This document shows, one piece after another, positions 1 through 31,157 of a stretch of DNA of 64,000 nt (position 1 is the stretch's first letter; the number at the start of each line of letters is the position of its first letter). This stretch comes from Rhineura floridana (lineage: Eukaryota > Chordata > Lepidosauria > Squamata > Rhineuridae), in NCBI RefSeq assembly GCF_030035675.1, contig NC_084480.1, positions 4,563,501 to 4,627,500 of the forward strand. The letters are read 5' to 3'. The translations under genes and the position numbers were made by a program. A model generated the notes under the pieces. That model saw only the letters and a list, made by a program, of their open reading frames with translations, was not told where the DNA came from and did no database searches.

Positions 1-430
1 CAGAGGTGGCATAAACCAAAGCAGGCTTTCCCCATCCCATCCCGGGTAAGCGAGGGGGCTGTGGATGGCATGTTGCTTCCATTGCAACTCCCACCCTGCC
101 TGGCTGGGGATTTCTTGGCTCGCGCCCGCTTGCTCCCTCACCCTCCGCTAGCTCCCTCGCTCACCCTCCATTACAGGAACTTAAACTTGAACCAAATTCA
201 AATTTCCCGCTCTTGTGTCCAAGCGTCTGCGTTAGTGTGCTTCGGTGCAGGGGGGGAGAGCACACGTCATATTCTGTGGACCAATAGGCTCATAGGGGCG
301 GAGTTAGAGGTTGGACCTTGTGAAAAACCGGAAAGAATGTGTTTGAAGTGTGGGAGCAAAAACAGCGGTTTTCTTAACATTTAAAACAGTGGACAAACAG
401 CCTTCGTGGGGACTAGAATAGCAAATAGGG
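1..430. other. CpG-enriched, apparently non-repetitive edge segment
   Basis: No repeat family or convincing coding frame is recognised here. The stretch has more CpG than the flanking repeats, plus a CCAAT box near 280 and a GGGGCGG-type GC box near 295-302. It could be the edge of a promoter or of an untranslated exon of a gene outside the window. The evidence is weak, and no splice sites or start codon could be tied to it. Confidence 0.25.
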
Positions 431-1853
431 AAAATGTGGATTATCCAGGTGAGTTTGGATGGGCCCCAAGATTGTCTTCCAGGGTAAGGTCTTTAACGGT
501 GGGTCTGTAAGTGACGGTGGAGGCCAATTCTGGATCCACACAGCCTCCCACAGTGAGGACGTAGGTTTCCAGATGGAGGATGGTCACGATGAGGATTTGC
601 TTGACGTGCCTTCCACTTAGCTCATTTGTCCCTTTCGCCCTGTACTCGTGCTTCTTCAAAGTCCATAGCACCTTTGATAATGGCTGACCTCCAATGGGGA
701 CACTCATGGGCCAAGGCTTCCCAGTTCTCGATGCTCATGTTACATTTTTTTAGATTCGCTTTAAGAACATCTTTAAACCTCTTTTGCTGTCCACCAGTAT
801 TCCGTTTTCCATCCTTAAGTTGGGAGTAAAGTAGCTGCTTTGGAAGACGGTGATCAGGCATTCGAACAACATGGCCGGTCCAGCAAAGTTGATGTTGAAT
901 GATCATTGTTTCCACACTGGTGGTCTTTGCTTCTTCCAATACACTAACATTAGTCCGACTATCTTCCCAAGTAATTTGCAGAATTTTCCGGAGGCAGCAT
1001 TGGTGGAATCTTTCAAGAAGTTGGGAGTGGCGTTTATAGATGGTTCATGTTTCACAGGATTACAGTAAGGTCGGTAGTACAATGGCTTTGTAAATAAGCA
1101 TTTTGGTCTCCCTGCGAATATCCTGATCCTCGAACACTCTACGCTTCATTCAGGAGAATGCGGCACTCGCAGAACTCAGACAATGCTGAATTTCAGCATC
1201 GATGTCAGCTTTTACAGAGAGATGGCTGCCAAGATAAGAAAAGTGACAGACATTCTCCAGTGTTGCACCATTAAGCTGGATTGATGGTGCTACAGAGCAA
1301 TTGGTTCGCACTTGCTGATGAAGCACTTTGGTTTTTTTGGTGTTAAGCGAGAGGCCAAGCTTTTCACATGCTTCTGCAAAGACATTTAGGATAGTTTGAA
1401 GATCTTCCTCTGAATGCGTGGAGACTACATTATCATCGGCATATTGAAGTTCTATGACAGAGGTTGTAATTATCTTACTTTTTGCTTTCAGCCTACTGAG
1501 ATTAAAAAGCTTTCCATCTGTACGATATGTGATTTCCACGCCAGTGGGAAGTTTCCCCTCAACAAGGTGTAGAATCATGGCGATAAAAATAGCAAATAAG
1601 GTCAGAGCAATGACACATCCCTGTTTGACACCTGATCCCACTTTGAATGGACCACTTTGAGAGCCATTGTTATCCAAAATTGTTGCCGTCATGTTGTCAT
1701 GGAGGAGTCGCAAAATATTCACAAATTTATCAGGGCATCCAATTTTCAGAAGGATGGTCCAGAGAGCAGTTCAATTTACTGTATCAAAGGCCTTAGTCAG
1801 ATTGATAAACACCATAGACAGAGGTTGGTTTTGCTCCCTGCATTTTTCTTGAA

Positions 1854-2349
1854 TTTAATTTTATTTATTTTTTTATTTAATTTAATTTATATACCGCCCT
1901 AAGCCAAAAAGGCTCTCTGGGCGGTGTACATAGAGGATAAACAAGAAAATATATGAATAGAACAAATATAAGAAAATCAAAAAGCAAAACAAACAAAGAA
2001 CAAAAACCAAACAACCTCAGAATATACCAGTAATGAAATACTGTTTTAAAATACACTATAAAACAATTTATTTTAAAATAGAATATTTAAAAATTTTTAA
2101 AATGCCTGGGAGTATAAAAAGGTTTTCACCTGGCGCGGAAAAGATAGCAGCGTCGGCGCCAGGCGTACCTCATCGGGGAGACTATTCCACAATTCGGGGG
2201 CCACCACCGAAAAGGCCCTGGATCTAGTCACCGCCCTCCGAGCTTCTCGATGTGATGGCACTCGGAGGAGGGCCTTAGATGTCGAGCACAGTGTACGGGT
2301 AGTTTCATATTGGGAGAGGCGTTCCACCAGGTATTGAGGTCCCATGCCG
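1854..2349 (-). mobile_element. L2-like LINE 3' fragment nested in the APE LINE
   Basis: This 5'-truncated insertion encodes the C-terminus of an L2/CR1-group reverse transcriptase on the minus strand (QYLVERLSQYETTRTL, then VVAPELWNSLPDEVRLAP). A short 3' UTR ends in the AT-rich tail after GGGCGGTATATAAA. The host LINE frame stops at FTAQQL and resumes at QEKCREQN on the other side. The 4-bp duplication TGAA at 1850-1853 and 2350-2353 gives exact ends. The order of events is certain: the APE LINE was already in place when this copy landed. Confidence 0.85.
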
Positions 2350-2872
2350 TGAAGCTGTTGTGCAGTGAAGATCATGTCCACTGTCCCCCTGGAAGGGTGG
2401 AAACCATTTTGGTATTCAGGGAGGATGTCTTCTGAGATAGGTAGGAGGCAATTTATGAGGATCCTTGCAAGGATTTTACCTGCAGTAGCTAGATGCCTGG
2501 GTAGTTCCCACAATCTGTTCTATCACCCTTCTTGAAAAGAGTAATAATTATGGCATAAGTCTTCTGGGATCTCCTCCCTCATCCAGATTTTTTTGATGAG
2601 CTTATGAAGTTGTTGTGTAAATTCAGGCCCACCTTCTTCAAAGACTTCAGCAGGAATCCCATCAGGTCCACTAGCTTTGTTATTCTTCATTTGATTAATG
2701 GCTTTACTGACTTCATCCAAATTTGGGGATACTGCAAACTCATCTCTAATTTGTTGTTGTGGGATTTGCGAGAAGACCTCATCAGCCACAATAGAGTTAC
2801 GATTAAGGAGGTCGTGGTAATGCTCTTTCCAACGCAGTGCAATAGACTCTTTGTCCTTTAGAAGTTTGGTAC

Positions 2873-3523
2873 TGTTGAGCCTCAGCTCTCCCAGAAGGGA
2901 CAGGAAGGGGGGAGGCATAAGGTTCAGGTGCCTCCGCTGCCAGAAGATGCAGGAGACTTAGGAGTTGTTGAGTCTGAGCAGGACCTTGGGGGGGGGAAGC
3001 AAGCCTGAACTCCAGCCAGTTCCCACAGATGGTGCGATCTCCGAGGCGGAGAGCGTGCCGCCCCCAGTTGCTGTTGAGGACATGTTGGGGGAAGCTCCAG
3101 CGAAAGTGCCAACTCCTCCCTTGCCAAGCAGTTCCCAGGATGCCACCAGCGTGACGCAGCCCCCTGACCTCAAGCCTGTTGCTCAGGAGCAGGTGTCTTC
3201 TGGTGAGCCGTTAGAGACACGCCCCCTGTCACCTCACTCCCGCCGCCGCGAGAAATGGACAGGGCAGAGACAGGACTTGCGAAGGAGTCAGACATTACGA
3301 TAAAAAATGTTCCCTACTTAAGCTTGCCGCTCACAGTGGGGAGCTGCTGAGTCAACTTCCTTCATACACCGCAGAGCATGTCTAGAGTGTAGTTAGGGAT
3401 TTTAGTGAGTTAGTGCAGGTTTTTCTATGAAGCGCAATGCCTTTGATGTATCCATTACTTTAATAAAATGAGATTTAATTGCACCCGCGTGTCAGCCTTG
3501 TAGTTCCGGTTCTGGACGGGACA
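2873..3523 (+). mobile_element. Solo LTR, family A (651 bp), nested in the APE LINE
   Basis: The element begins TGTTGAGCC and ends GGACGGGACA, the TG...CA termini of an LTR. It is flanked by the 5-bp direct repeat GGTAC (2868-2872 and 3524-3528). A polyadenylation signal AATAAA lies at 3462-3467, so the transcriptional sense is +. The middle is CpG-rich and happens to stay open for about 110 codons without resembling a known protein. Family is LTR retrotransposon or endogenous retrovirus, not further resolved. It is a fossil solo LTR with no internal genes, younger than the LINE around it. Confidence 0.8.
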
Positions 3524-5476
3524 GGTACCATCTATTGAACGTAGGGGATTTGTACCGTAATTTGCTGGTCTGTAGATGGCCTTTGTAGCATGAACATCTG
3601 CAAAATGCTGGATTACTTGAGTTTTCTTTATCCACCAACCAGGCGTTCTTAAGTTCTCTAGTTCTTCTTTGGACCTCAGCCTCTGCACTAGCATAATTTT
3701 CTTTTTAGCAGCACAGTTAATGTCTTTTTGCCGTATCTGGAAGGCTTTCCTTTTCTTTTCAATGATGTGTTCAATCTCACTATCATTCTCATCAAACCAG
3801 TCCTGACGTTTCTTAGTTTGGTATCCAATAGTTTGTTCACATGCTGCAATGATGGAAGTTTCGGTTTAATCCAGTGTTCCTCAACATTTTCAGGGAGTTC
3901 CGTAGGTAGATGTTTCTTGAGAGTTGTTTGAAAGCAAGCTCGCTTAATAGGATCTTGAAGGGTGTGGATGTTCATTTTATGCCTTGGTTTTCTTCCTTGG
4001 AGCCTACGTTGAGGAACAATATTAATGGCCCTAGTGGATCGAATTAAGGTGATCTGTCCAGCAGTCATCGGCACTCGTCATGGCCCTGGTGAGGAGTACA
4101 TCACGACGATCTCTGGCACGGACAATTACGTAATCCAGGAGATGCCAGTGCTTCAACCGAGGGTGCTTCCATGATGTTTTAAATTTATCTTTCTGGTGAA
4201 AGAGTGTGTTTGTAATACCAAGATTATGCTCTGCACATTTAGTCAGAATTAGAATGCCATTCAGGTTGCTATTGCCAACTCCTTCTTTTCCATTGGTTTC
4301 TGGCCATAAATCAAAATCAAGCCCAAGTCTTGCATTGAAATCGCCCAGGAGGATAATTTTATCCTCCTTAGGTATCTCTGATAAGATGGTGTCCAGCTGG
4401 GTATAAAAATTTTCCTTGATGTCTTCATCAGCATCTAATGGTGCATAAGCACTTACAATAGTTGCCTGCTGGTTTTTGGCAAGTTTTAACCGGAGAGTTG
4501 AGAGCTGTTCATTAATGCCAGTAGGAACTTCTGACAAGAGCTTCACAAGATCATTTTTAATAGCAAAGCCTACTCCATGTATTCGTCATTCTTGTTCAGG
4601 CAGTCCTTTCCAGAACAAGGTGAAACCTTCTGTTTCTTCCTTCAATTGTCCCTCTTCTGCTCTTTGAGTTTCTTGGAGTGCTGCTATGTCGATATTAAAA
4701 TGTCTCAACTTCCTTGCAATGATGGCAGTCCTGCGTTCAGGATGTTCACTATCTGTATTGTCAAGCAATGTCAGTTTATTCCACATTCCAAAGTTCATTT
4801 GTCTTTTGCGACCGCTAAGTGGTGGCCCCACTGGATGCGGTGATCCAGTCAGGGAGAGAGATGAGGCAGAGTATGTTTAGGGCACCTTTTCTAGCCCCCT
4901 CCCCATACGGGGTGAGCAGAGTGGATCCTGAATAGGATTGCTCAGTCAGCTGCTGAACTACTCAACTGCCTCGGTCCTTGAGCCAGGACGACTGAGTCTA
5001 TATCCACTGCCCATGTGCCGGTCCATGACTAAGGGCTTCCAGATTTCACAGTCCTGCCTCCGTTTCCATTCGCCGATCGCCATGGGACTTTTGGTTTCAT
5101 TTGGTTGGAGGACGCCTGTGCATGAATTTGTTTTATGTGGGGAGATGGGTGCACGATGATCAACACACAATCTTGACAGAAAAAGGCTTTGATCCAATGG
5201 CATGGATACCACGACGATTGGAAGTCTTTTATCTGCTGCAGCCTTCATCCACCCTTACAGCCGTTGTAACATACACATTGTTATCCTCTGCCTGTTCTGC
5301 AGTTGAGGACTTTCTTGGATCGTTCTTTGTCTGGTTCCTCTCCCTTGACCTTACCGCCATGGGTGACCCTGCTGGGAGTACAGGACTCCCGACGGGATCG
5401 CTCACAGGGTTAATTGGAACACGCAAGCCCACTCACCACTGCAAGGTGACGATCCAGCTAGATCACATTGTTAATA

Positions 5477-5622
5477 TACACCATACATTTAAAGCCCCCC
5501 CCAATAATCCTCAGAAGTGCCATTCACCCCTCACAGAGCTACAATTCCCAGCACCCTTAACAAACGTACAATTCACAGGATTATTGAAGGGGGGGAATGT
5601 GCTTTAAATATCTGATCTGTAC
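5477..5622. mobile_element. Short palindromic MITE (ACACCATACATTTAAA type)
   Basis: A left end ACACCATACATTTAAAGC faces a right end GTGCTTTAAATATC...TGTAC in inverted orientation, about 145 bp apart. The interior includes CTACAATTCCCAG and a diverged complement. A second copy of the same family lies at 41423-41569. It has no coding capacity and looks like a non-autonomous DNA transposon, probably hAT-like; the superfamily is an inference. Confidence 0.6.
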
Positions 5623-5690
5623 ACAGCCAAGGACTCATGTCCTACTTGAGGGTTTCCCTTAGTGGTTCCCAACCTTTATGAGTACGGGAC

Positions 5691-6353
5691 TGTGATGTTC
5701 CTATATTAATGTATATATGGTAAGTGTTGTTGTTTAGAAGATACATGGTAAGTGGAGTGAAAGAGGAGGGGGAGTGAATGGGCGGTAGAATGCTAGATGA
5801 TTGGCTGAGTGTTTAAAATGGCTGAACGTATAAAAGGAAGAGTGAGAGTGGAATCGGGGGGGAGAAGAGAACTGAGTGGGTTGCTTGGTGGGGTTTAGAG
5901 AGTTGTTTACCAGGAGGGAGGTGGAGTTCGGATAAGTATTGAGTAAAACCATATGCTTATGTGCCTTAAGAAGAAATCTTGTTAATCTTGTTAGCTTTGT
6001 TATCTGTAATAAATACTTAATTTGGTTTACCAAAGGCCTGATCCTTGGCTGGGGTTTCACAGACCAGAAGGGAGGGTAAGGTAATGACCAAGGCTGAAGG
6101 GGAACTGTAACAAATGGTGGCAGCGGTGAAGAGAATAACAATACCAGTATTCAGAGTCTCTGGGAATACTAGTATTGGGACGTTACTGGTGGTTGCCTAG
6201 CAGGGGGATCTGTTGAGATCTGTGCTAGAGCGGGGAGAGAAACAATAAAAAAGGACAGTCCGGACTGGTGGAGTCCCTGGTGGTGCCTAGTGACAGGCAG
6301 TAGCCACGCGCAGGTAGGAACCTGACAAGGAGAGCCGGGAAGGACGCCTCACA
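5691..6353 (+). mobile_element. Solo LTR, family B copy 1 (663 bp)
   Basis: The element starts TGTGATG and ends GCCTCACA, so its termini TGTGA/TCACA are inverted. It is flanked by the 5-bp duplication GGGAC (5686-5690 and 6354-6358). A TATA box TATAAAAG lies at 5829-5836 and AATAAA at 6008-6013, giving a U3-R-U5 order on +. Inside the U5 portion is TGGTGGCAGCGGTG (6115-6128), complementary to the 3' end of a tRNA-Leu and so resembling a primer-binding site. A homologous copy lies at 50770-51544. It is a fossil LTR inserted into the hAT relic. Confidence 0.8.
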
Positions 6354-6570
6354 GGGACCCCCTTCATAAGCTCAAAAAGTTCGTGTCCACCTCCCCCCCA
6401 CTAATTGTAATGTTAGCCTCTGTTAATGGGAAAAAATGGTGCATGGCAAAATCACAGCTGCAAGTATCTCTTTCCATAAAAATCTCCCTGCAGACAGAAA
6501 GGTGTTGCTTTCTTTTCTTAATGTAAAGGTTCATCAAATTGATATCCCCCTCCTCCCCACACATACATAG

Positions 6571-6800
6571 TCTGAAGATGTACAGTCCAGTCTCCCAACA
6601 CCAGTGGGTTACAGTGTTGGAGTAAGATCCAGGTTCAAATGCCCACCCAGCCATGACGCCCACTGGGTGACCTGGGGCCAGACACAGTCTCTCAGCCTGA
6701 CCTATGGAAACTGGGGGGGGGGCTATGCGCACCACCTTGAGCAACTTGGAGAAAAGATAGGATATAAATGCGGTAATAATTAAATAAATACATTTCAGCT
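6571..6800 (+). mobile_element. tRNA-headed SINE with LINE-like tail
   Basis: A tRNA-like head with a B-box-like GGTTCAAATGC (about 6631) is followed by the conserved body CCAGCCATGACGCCCACTGGGTGACC. It ends in a CR1/L2-style tail, GGATATAAATGCGGTAATAA. The reverse-oriented element at 57755-57988 is of the same type. The copy is non-coding and diverged. Confidence 0.65.
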
Positions 6801-6836
6801 GCAGTATGTGGACCCCAGCCAAACTGCTTAGCGTTT

Positions 6837-6890
6837 ATAATAATAATAATAATAATAATAATAATTTGTTGTTGTTGTTGTTGTTATGTG
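6837..6890. repeat. (ATA)n and (GTT)n microsatellites
   Basis: A run of TAA/ATA triplets (about 6838-6864) is followed directly by GTT triplets (about 6867-6883). The GTT run is the tail repeat of the adjoining BovB fragment. Confidence 0.85.
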
Positions 6891-7346
6891 CCTCCAAGTC
6901 GACTACGGCTTATGGCGACCCTATGAATCAGCGACCTCCAACAGCATCTGTCGTGAACCACTCTGTTCAGATCTTGTTAGTTCAGATCTGTGGCTTCCTT
7001 TATGGAATCAATCCATCTCTTGTTAGGCCTTCCTCTTTTTCTACTCCCTTCTGTTTTTCCAAGCATTATGATCTTTTCTAATGAATCATGTATGTATGTA
7101 TTTGTTTATTACGGTCACAGACCCAATCAAATAATGATGTGAATGAATCATGTCTTCTCATTATGTGTCCAAAGTATGATAAACTCAGTTTCATCATTTG
7201 AGCTTCGAGTGATAGTTCTGGTTTAATTTGCACTAACACCCAATTATTTGTCCTTTTTGCAGTCCATGGTATCCGCAAAGCTCCCCTCCAACACCACACT
7301 TCAAATGAGATGATTTTTCTCTTATCCACTTTTTTCACTGTCCAAC
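6868..7346 (-). mobile_element. BovB (RTE) LINE 3' fragment 1
   Basis: The minus strand encodes the C-terminal part of the BovB protein: SWTVKKVDKRKI, the tryptophan-rich CWRGALRIPWTAKRTNNW and FGHIMRRHDS. Its 3' end reads on + as GTTGTTATGTGCCTCCAAGTC. It is 5'-truncated and frame-broken. A 51-bp insertion at 7091-7141 interrupts it. Confidence 0.85.
7091..7141. mobile_element. 51-bp insertion with 11-bp duplication inside BovB
   Basis: AATGAATCATG occurs on both sides (7080-7090 and 7142-7152), whereas the other BovB copies here have this site once. The insert reads in reverse like the last bases of a LINE or SINE, GACCGTAATAAACAAATAC followed by a TACA-rich tail. It looks like a severely 5'-truncated retrotransposition. 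Confidence 0.6.
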
Positions 7347-8238
7347 TAATAATAATAATAATAAGCAGCAGCAATGTGGTAGTGGTGAGGATGCTAGATT
7401 GTGAAGACAACAAGGTGCACAGATTGAGTGGGGCGTTAGTGCTTTTAGGCCTTGGGATGATCATCAGAATGGATGACTTGGTTAGCGTACACTTGGGGAA
7501 TGAGAGTGGAGTAGAAGACAGATCAGCGCATGCACACACACAAACACTCCTGCTCATCCTGCAAGCATCTGCAGGCTTGTATGCATTTGGGCATGTGGGA
7601 GGGGGGAAGCCCTCAACTGCCACAGAATCTTGGAAAGTGAGACTGGCAGGGCAGAGTGTAGGTGGAAGAAAGGGGAGATGCTGGCACGCACAAACTTAGC
7701 CTCAGAGATGGGGGATGAGCAAGTCCTGAGCTTCCTCATGGCTCCTTGGCTTCGTCTGGGCCGAAGGCGAGATCTGGGAAGTCTTGCAAATAAGAATAAT
7801 TTTTAAAGGAGATGGCAATGAATTAGAAGCCAAGAAAGGCAGACAGGCTGGTTGCCAGAAAGGAAGAAGAAAAGCAGCCTTTTCTTGCGGCCTTGGTTCT
7901 GTTTGCTTCACAAAAAGCCCTCTCCTCTTGTTCTGAGCAAGGGTATCGTCAGCAGCTGCAGTGCGAGGAGACGGGAGTCAGTTAATCCCCTTTTCTTCTT
8001 GGTGGCTCCACCCTCAGCCTCCTTTGGCATCTCCTTTCGACGTGCCTGACAGATGCTCTGGCACTTCAGTAAAAGTCCTCCCCTTTTGTTTGGAGCAAGG
8101 GAGAGGTGTCATCTACAGCAGCAGTGGGGAGCAGACAGTGTCCAGGGAATGAAGATTTTTTTAAATAAAAAATTTCTTTACTGTTCGCGGCCCCTTTGGA
8201 TTACTTTGAGGCCCCCCAGGTTGGGAACCACTGCCTTA

Positions 8239-8312
8239 GGCAACTGGTTGGCCTCTGTGAAAACAGGATGCTGGACTAGGTGGGGCCCTTTGGCCTGATC
8301 CAGCTTCAAGGC
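8239..8312 (+). mobile_element. CR1 3' end fragment
   Basis: The segment matches the terminal CR1 tail seen elsewhere in the window: GTGAAAACAGGATGCTGGAC, then TTTGGCCTGATCCAGC. Only the last 70 or so bases remain. Confidence 0.65.
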
Positions 8313-8728
8313 TTTTTGTTGTTGTTATGTTATGTGCCTTCAAGTCAATTACGACTTATGGCGACCCTATGAATCAGCGACCTCCAAGAGCATCTGTCAT
8401 GAACCACCCTGTTCAGATCTTGTAAGTTCAGGTCTGTGGCTTCCTTTATGGAATCAATCCATCTCTTGTTTGGCTTTCCTCTTTTTCTACTCCCTTCTGT
8501 TTTCCCCAGCATTATTGTCTTTTCTAGTGAATCATGTCTTCTCATTATGTGTCCATAGTATGATAACTTCAGCTTCATTTTGGCTACTAGTGATAGTTCT
8601 GGTTTAATTTGTTCTAACACCCAATTATTTGTCTTTTTCGCAGTCCATGGTATGTGCAAAGCTCTCCTCCAACAACATATTTCAAATGAGTTGATTTTTC
8701 TCTTATCCACTTTTTTCACTGTCCAACT
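8313..8728 (-). mobile_element. BovB LINE 3' fragment 2
   Basis: The minus frame reads MRRHDSLEKTIMLGKTEGSR, then KRGKPNKRWIDSIKEATDLN and RCSWRSLIHRVAISRN, the BovB carboxyl end, followed by the 3' tail. It is in the same orientation and of the same extent as the fragments on either side. Confidence 0.85.
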
Positions 8729-8790
8729 TTTTTGAATGCAGAAAGGCCCAGGTTCAATACCTAGCATCTCCATGTGGGGCATCTGACTTC
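8729..8790 (+). mobile_element. tRNA-Ala-type SINE fragment
   Basis: GAATGCAGAAAGGCCCAGGT, then TCAATACCTAGCATCTCC, matches the B-box part of the tRNA-Ala-headed SINEs at 15139 and 18546. Head and tail are missing. Confidence 0.5.
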
Positions 8791-8827
8791 CCCCCTAAAG
8801 AACCCTGGGTGCAGTAGTTTACCACTC

Positions 8828-9092
8828 GTTGTTATATGCTTTCAAATCGATTACGACTTATGGAGCCCCTATGAATCAGCGACCTCCAAGAGCATCTGTT
8901 GTGAACCATCCTGTTCAGATCTTGTAAGTTCAGGTCTGTGGCTTCCTTTATGGAATCAATCCATCTCTTGTTTGGCCTTCCTCTTTTTCTACTCTCTTCT
9001 GTTTTCCCCAGCATTATTGTCTGTTCTAGTGAGTCATATCTTCTCATTATGTGTCCAAAGTATGATCACCTCAGTTTCACCGTTTTAGCTTT
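8828..9092 (-). mobile_element. BovB LINE 3' fragment 3
   Basis: The minus frame has MRRYDSLEQTIMLGKTEESR and then KRWIDSIKEATDLNLQDLN, ending in the BovB tail at 8828. It stops about 35 bp before the DCAF12 CpG island begins. Confidence 0.85.
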
Positions 9093-9124
9093 TTATTACC
9101 ACCTTAAAGAAGCTGATTGCGGGC

Positions 9125-9713
9125 TACGAAGGGTGGAGGCGCCAGTTCTCTAAGCGCCCTGCAGGGGGCTCCATAATAACCCTCGACTCGCGGTTTAACC
9201 AATGAGCAACTGGGGGCGGGATCCAGCTTGAAGTCCAGCGCCCGACGTTTCCCGTCTTGCCTCCTTCGGTTGCCTAGCAACATCCGGATAAGGCGGGCCG
9301 GCCGGATGCGGCGGCGGTTGGGGTGGGCGGCCGTTGCTGGGTAACCACGGGCGGCTGTGGTTGTTACGCAGGTTGCGTGTGTGTGGGCGCGCGCGCGCGC
9401 GACCGGGACTTGCCATAAAGCGCGCAACCGTAAAATCTTCCCCCTCAGCCTGTTTCCCGTCGCTATTAGGCGCAAAATGCCGTGAGCGGCGCCCGGTCGG
9501 TTGGTCGGTCGGTCGTGAGGAAGGAAGGAAGGAAGAGAAGGAGGGAGGAAAGAAAGAAGGAAAGAAAGAAAGAAAGAGAAGGGGAGGGGGCGACCCGGCT
9601 CCGTCCCATGCTCCGTCGTCGGGGGCGACGGCGGCGGGAGGCCCTTTCCTTCCCCTCCCCCTTCATGCGGGGCCCGGGCAGGGGCCGCGCCGGAGACTCC
9701 CTCGCCCGCCGAC
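9125..9713 (+). promoter_or_regulatory. DCAF12: DCAF12 CpG-island promoter and 5' UTR
   Basis: CpG density rises sharply after the last BovB fragment. Visible elements are a CCAAT box (9199-9203) beside a GGGGGCGGG box, an RFX X-box GTTGCCTAGCAAC (9269-9281), a second X-box-like GTTGCTGGGTAACC (9333-9346), an alternating (GC)n run near 9388-9402 and a GGAA/GAAA purine tract (9516-9592). There is no TATA box at a fixed distance, as is usual for CpG-island promoters. The transcription start cannot be fixed from sequence alone. The start codon context is GCCGACATGG, a good Kozak match. Confidence 0.75.
9516..9592 (+). repeat. Polypurine GGAA/GAAA tract upstream of the start codon
   Basis: About 75 bases are almost purely purine, made of GGAA and GAAA units. 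It lies between the X-boxes and the ATG, so it is likely in the 5' UTR or core promoter. GGAA units can bind ETS factors; this is family knowledge, not shown here. Confidence 0.7.

Positions 9714-31157
<21,444 letters not shown>

Larger units (their letters stand above)
431..5440 (-). mobile_element. Degraded APE-type LINE (endonuclease plus reverse transcriptase), near full length
   Basis: Read on the minus strand this is one non-LTR retrotransposon. A 5' region (about 5440-4850) precedes an apurinic endonuclease at about 4831-4031, with motifs FGMWN, LQETQRAEEG, LLGDFNARLG and SADDCWTDH. The RT domain follows, with the palm motif TKAFDTVN near 1780-1810, GVKQGC near 1620 and QYADDN near 1445. 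A C-terminal tail (939-622) contains TGHVVRMPDHRLP. Just before the last stop (about 493-564) is a C2H2-like finger, CGRLC then HLQTH, in which the expected first cysteine reads as arginine. Several frame changes and stops break the frames, so it is dead. Two younger elements sit inside it (1854-2349 and 2873-3523). The endonuclease/RT type is clear; I do not assign a clade. Both outer ends are approximate. Confidence 0.85.
5660..8233. mobile_element. hAT-like DNA transposon relic with nested insertions
   Basis: The left end TAGTGGTTCCCAACCTT (from 5660) is the inverted complement of the right end AGGTTGGGAACCACTG (8218-8233). This matches the terminal inverted repeats of hAT (Charlie-type) elements. 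After the LTR at 5691-6353 the left arm resumes as GGGACCCCCTTCATAAG. A SINE and a BovB fragment lie inside as well. The remaining body (about 7350-8217) codes for no transposase I can see and contains an imperfect internal duplication around 7915 and 8085. The 8 bases outside the two ends do not match, so the ends may come from one old element or from two related ones. Confidence 0.5.

Noticed and set aside
622-939. Host gene resembling craniofacial development protein 2
   Set aside because: Proteins so named are often mis-annotated LINE products; the surrounding endonuclease and RT domains show this is the C-terminus of a LINE.
5691-6112. Reading family B as a 422-bp LTR followed by primer site and leader
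   Set aside because: Both copies end at the same TCACA and have matching 5-bp duplications there, so the integrated ends include the supposed leader. Kept as a finding instead.
5652-8241. An 8-bp target duplication for the hAT relic
   Set aside because: GTTTCCCT before the left end and CCTTAGGC after the right end do not match, so no duplication is claimed.
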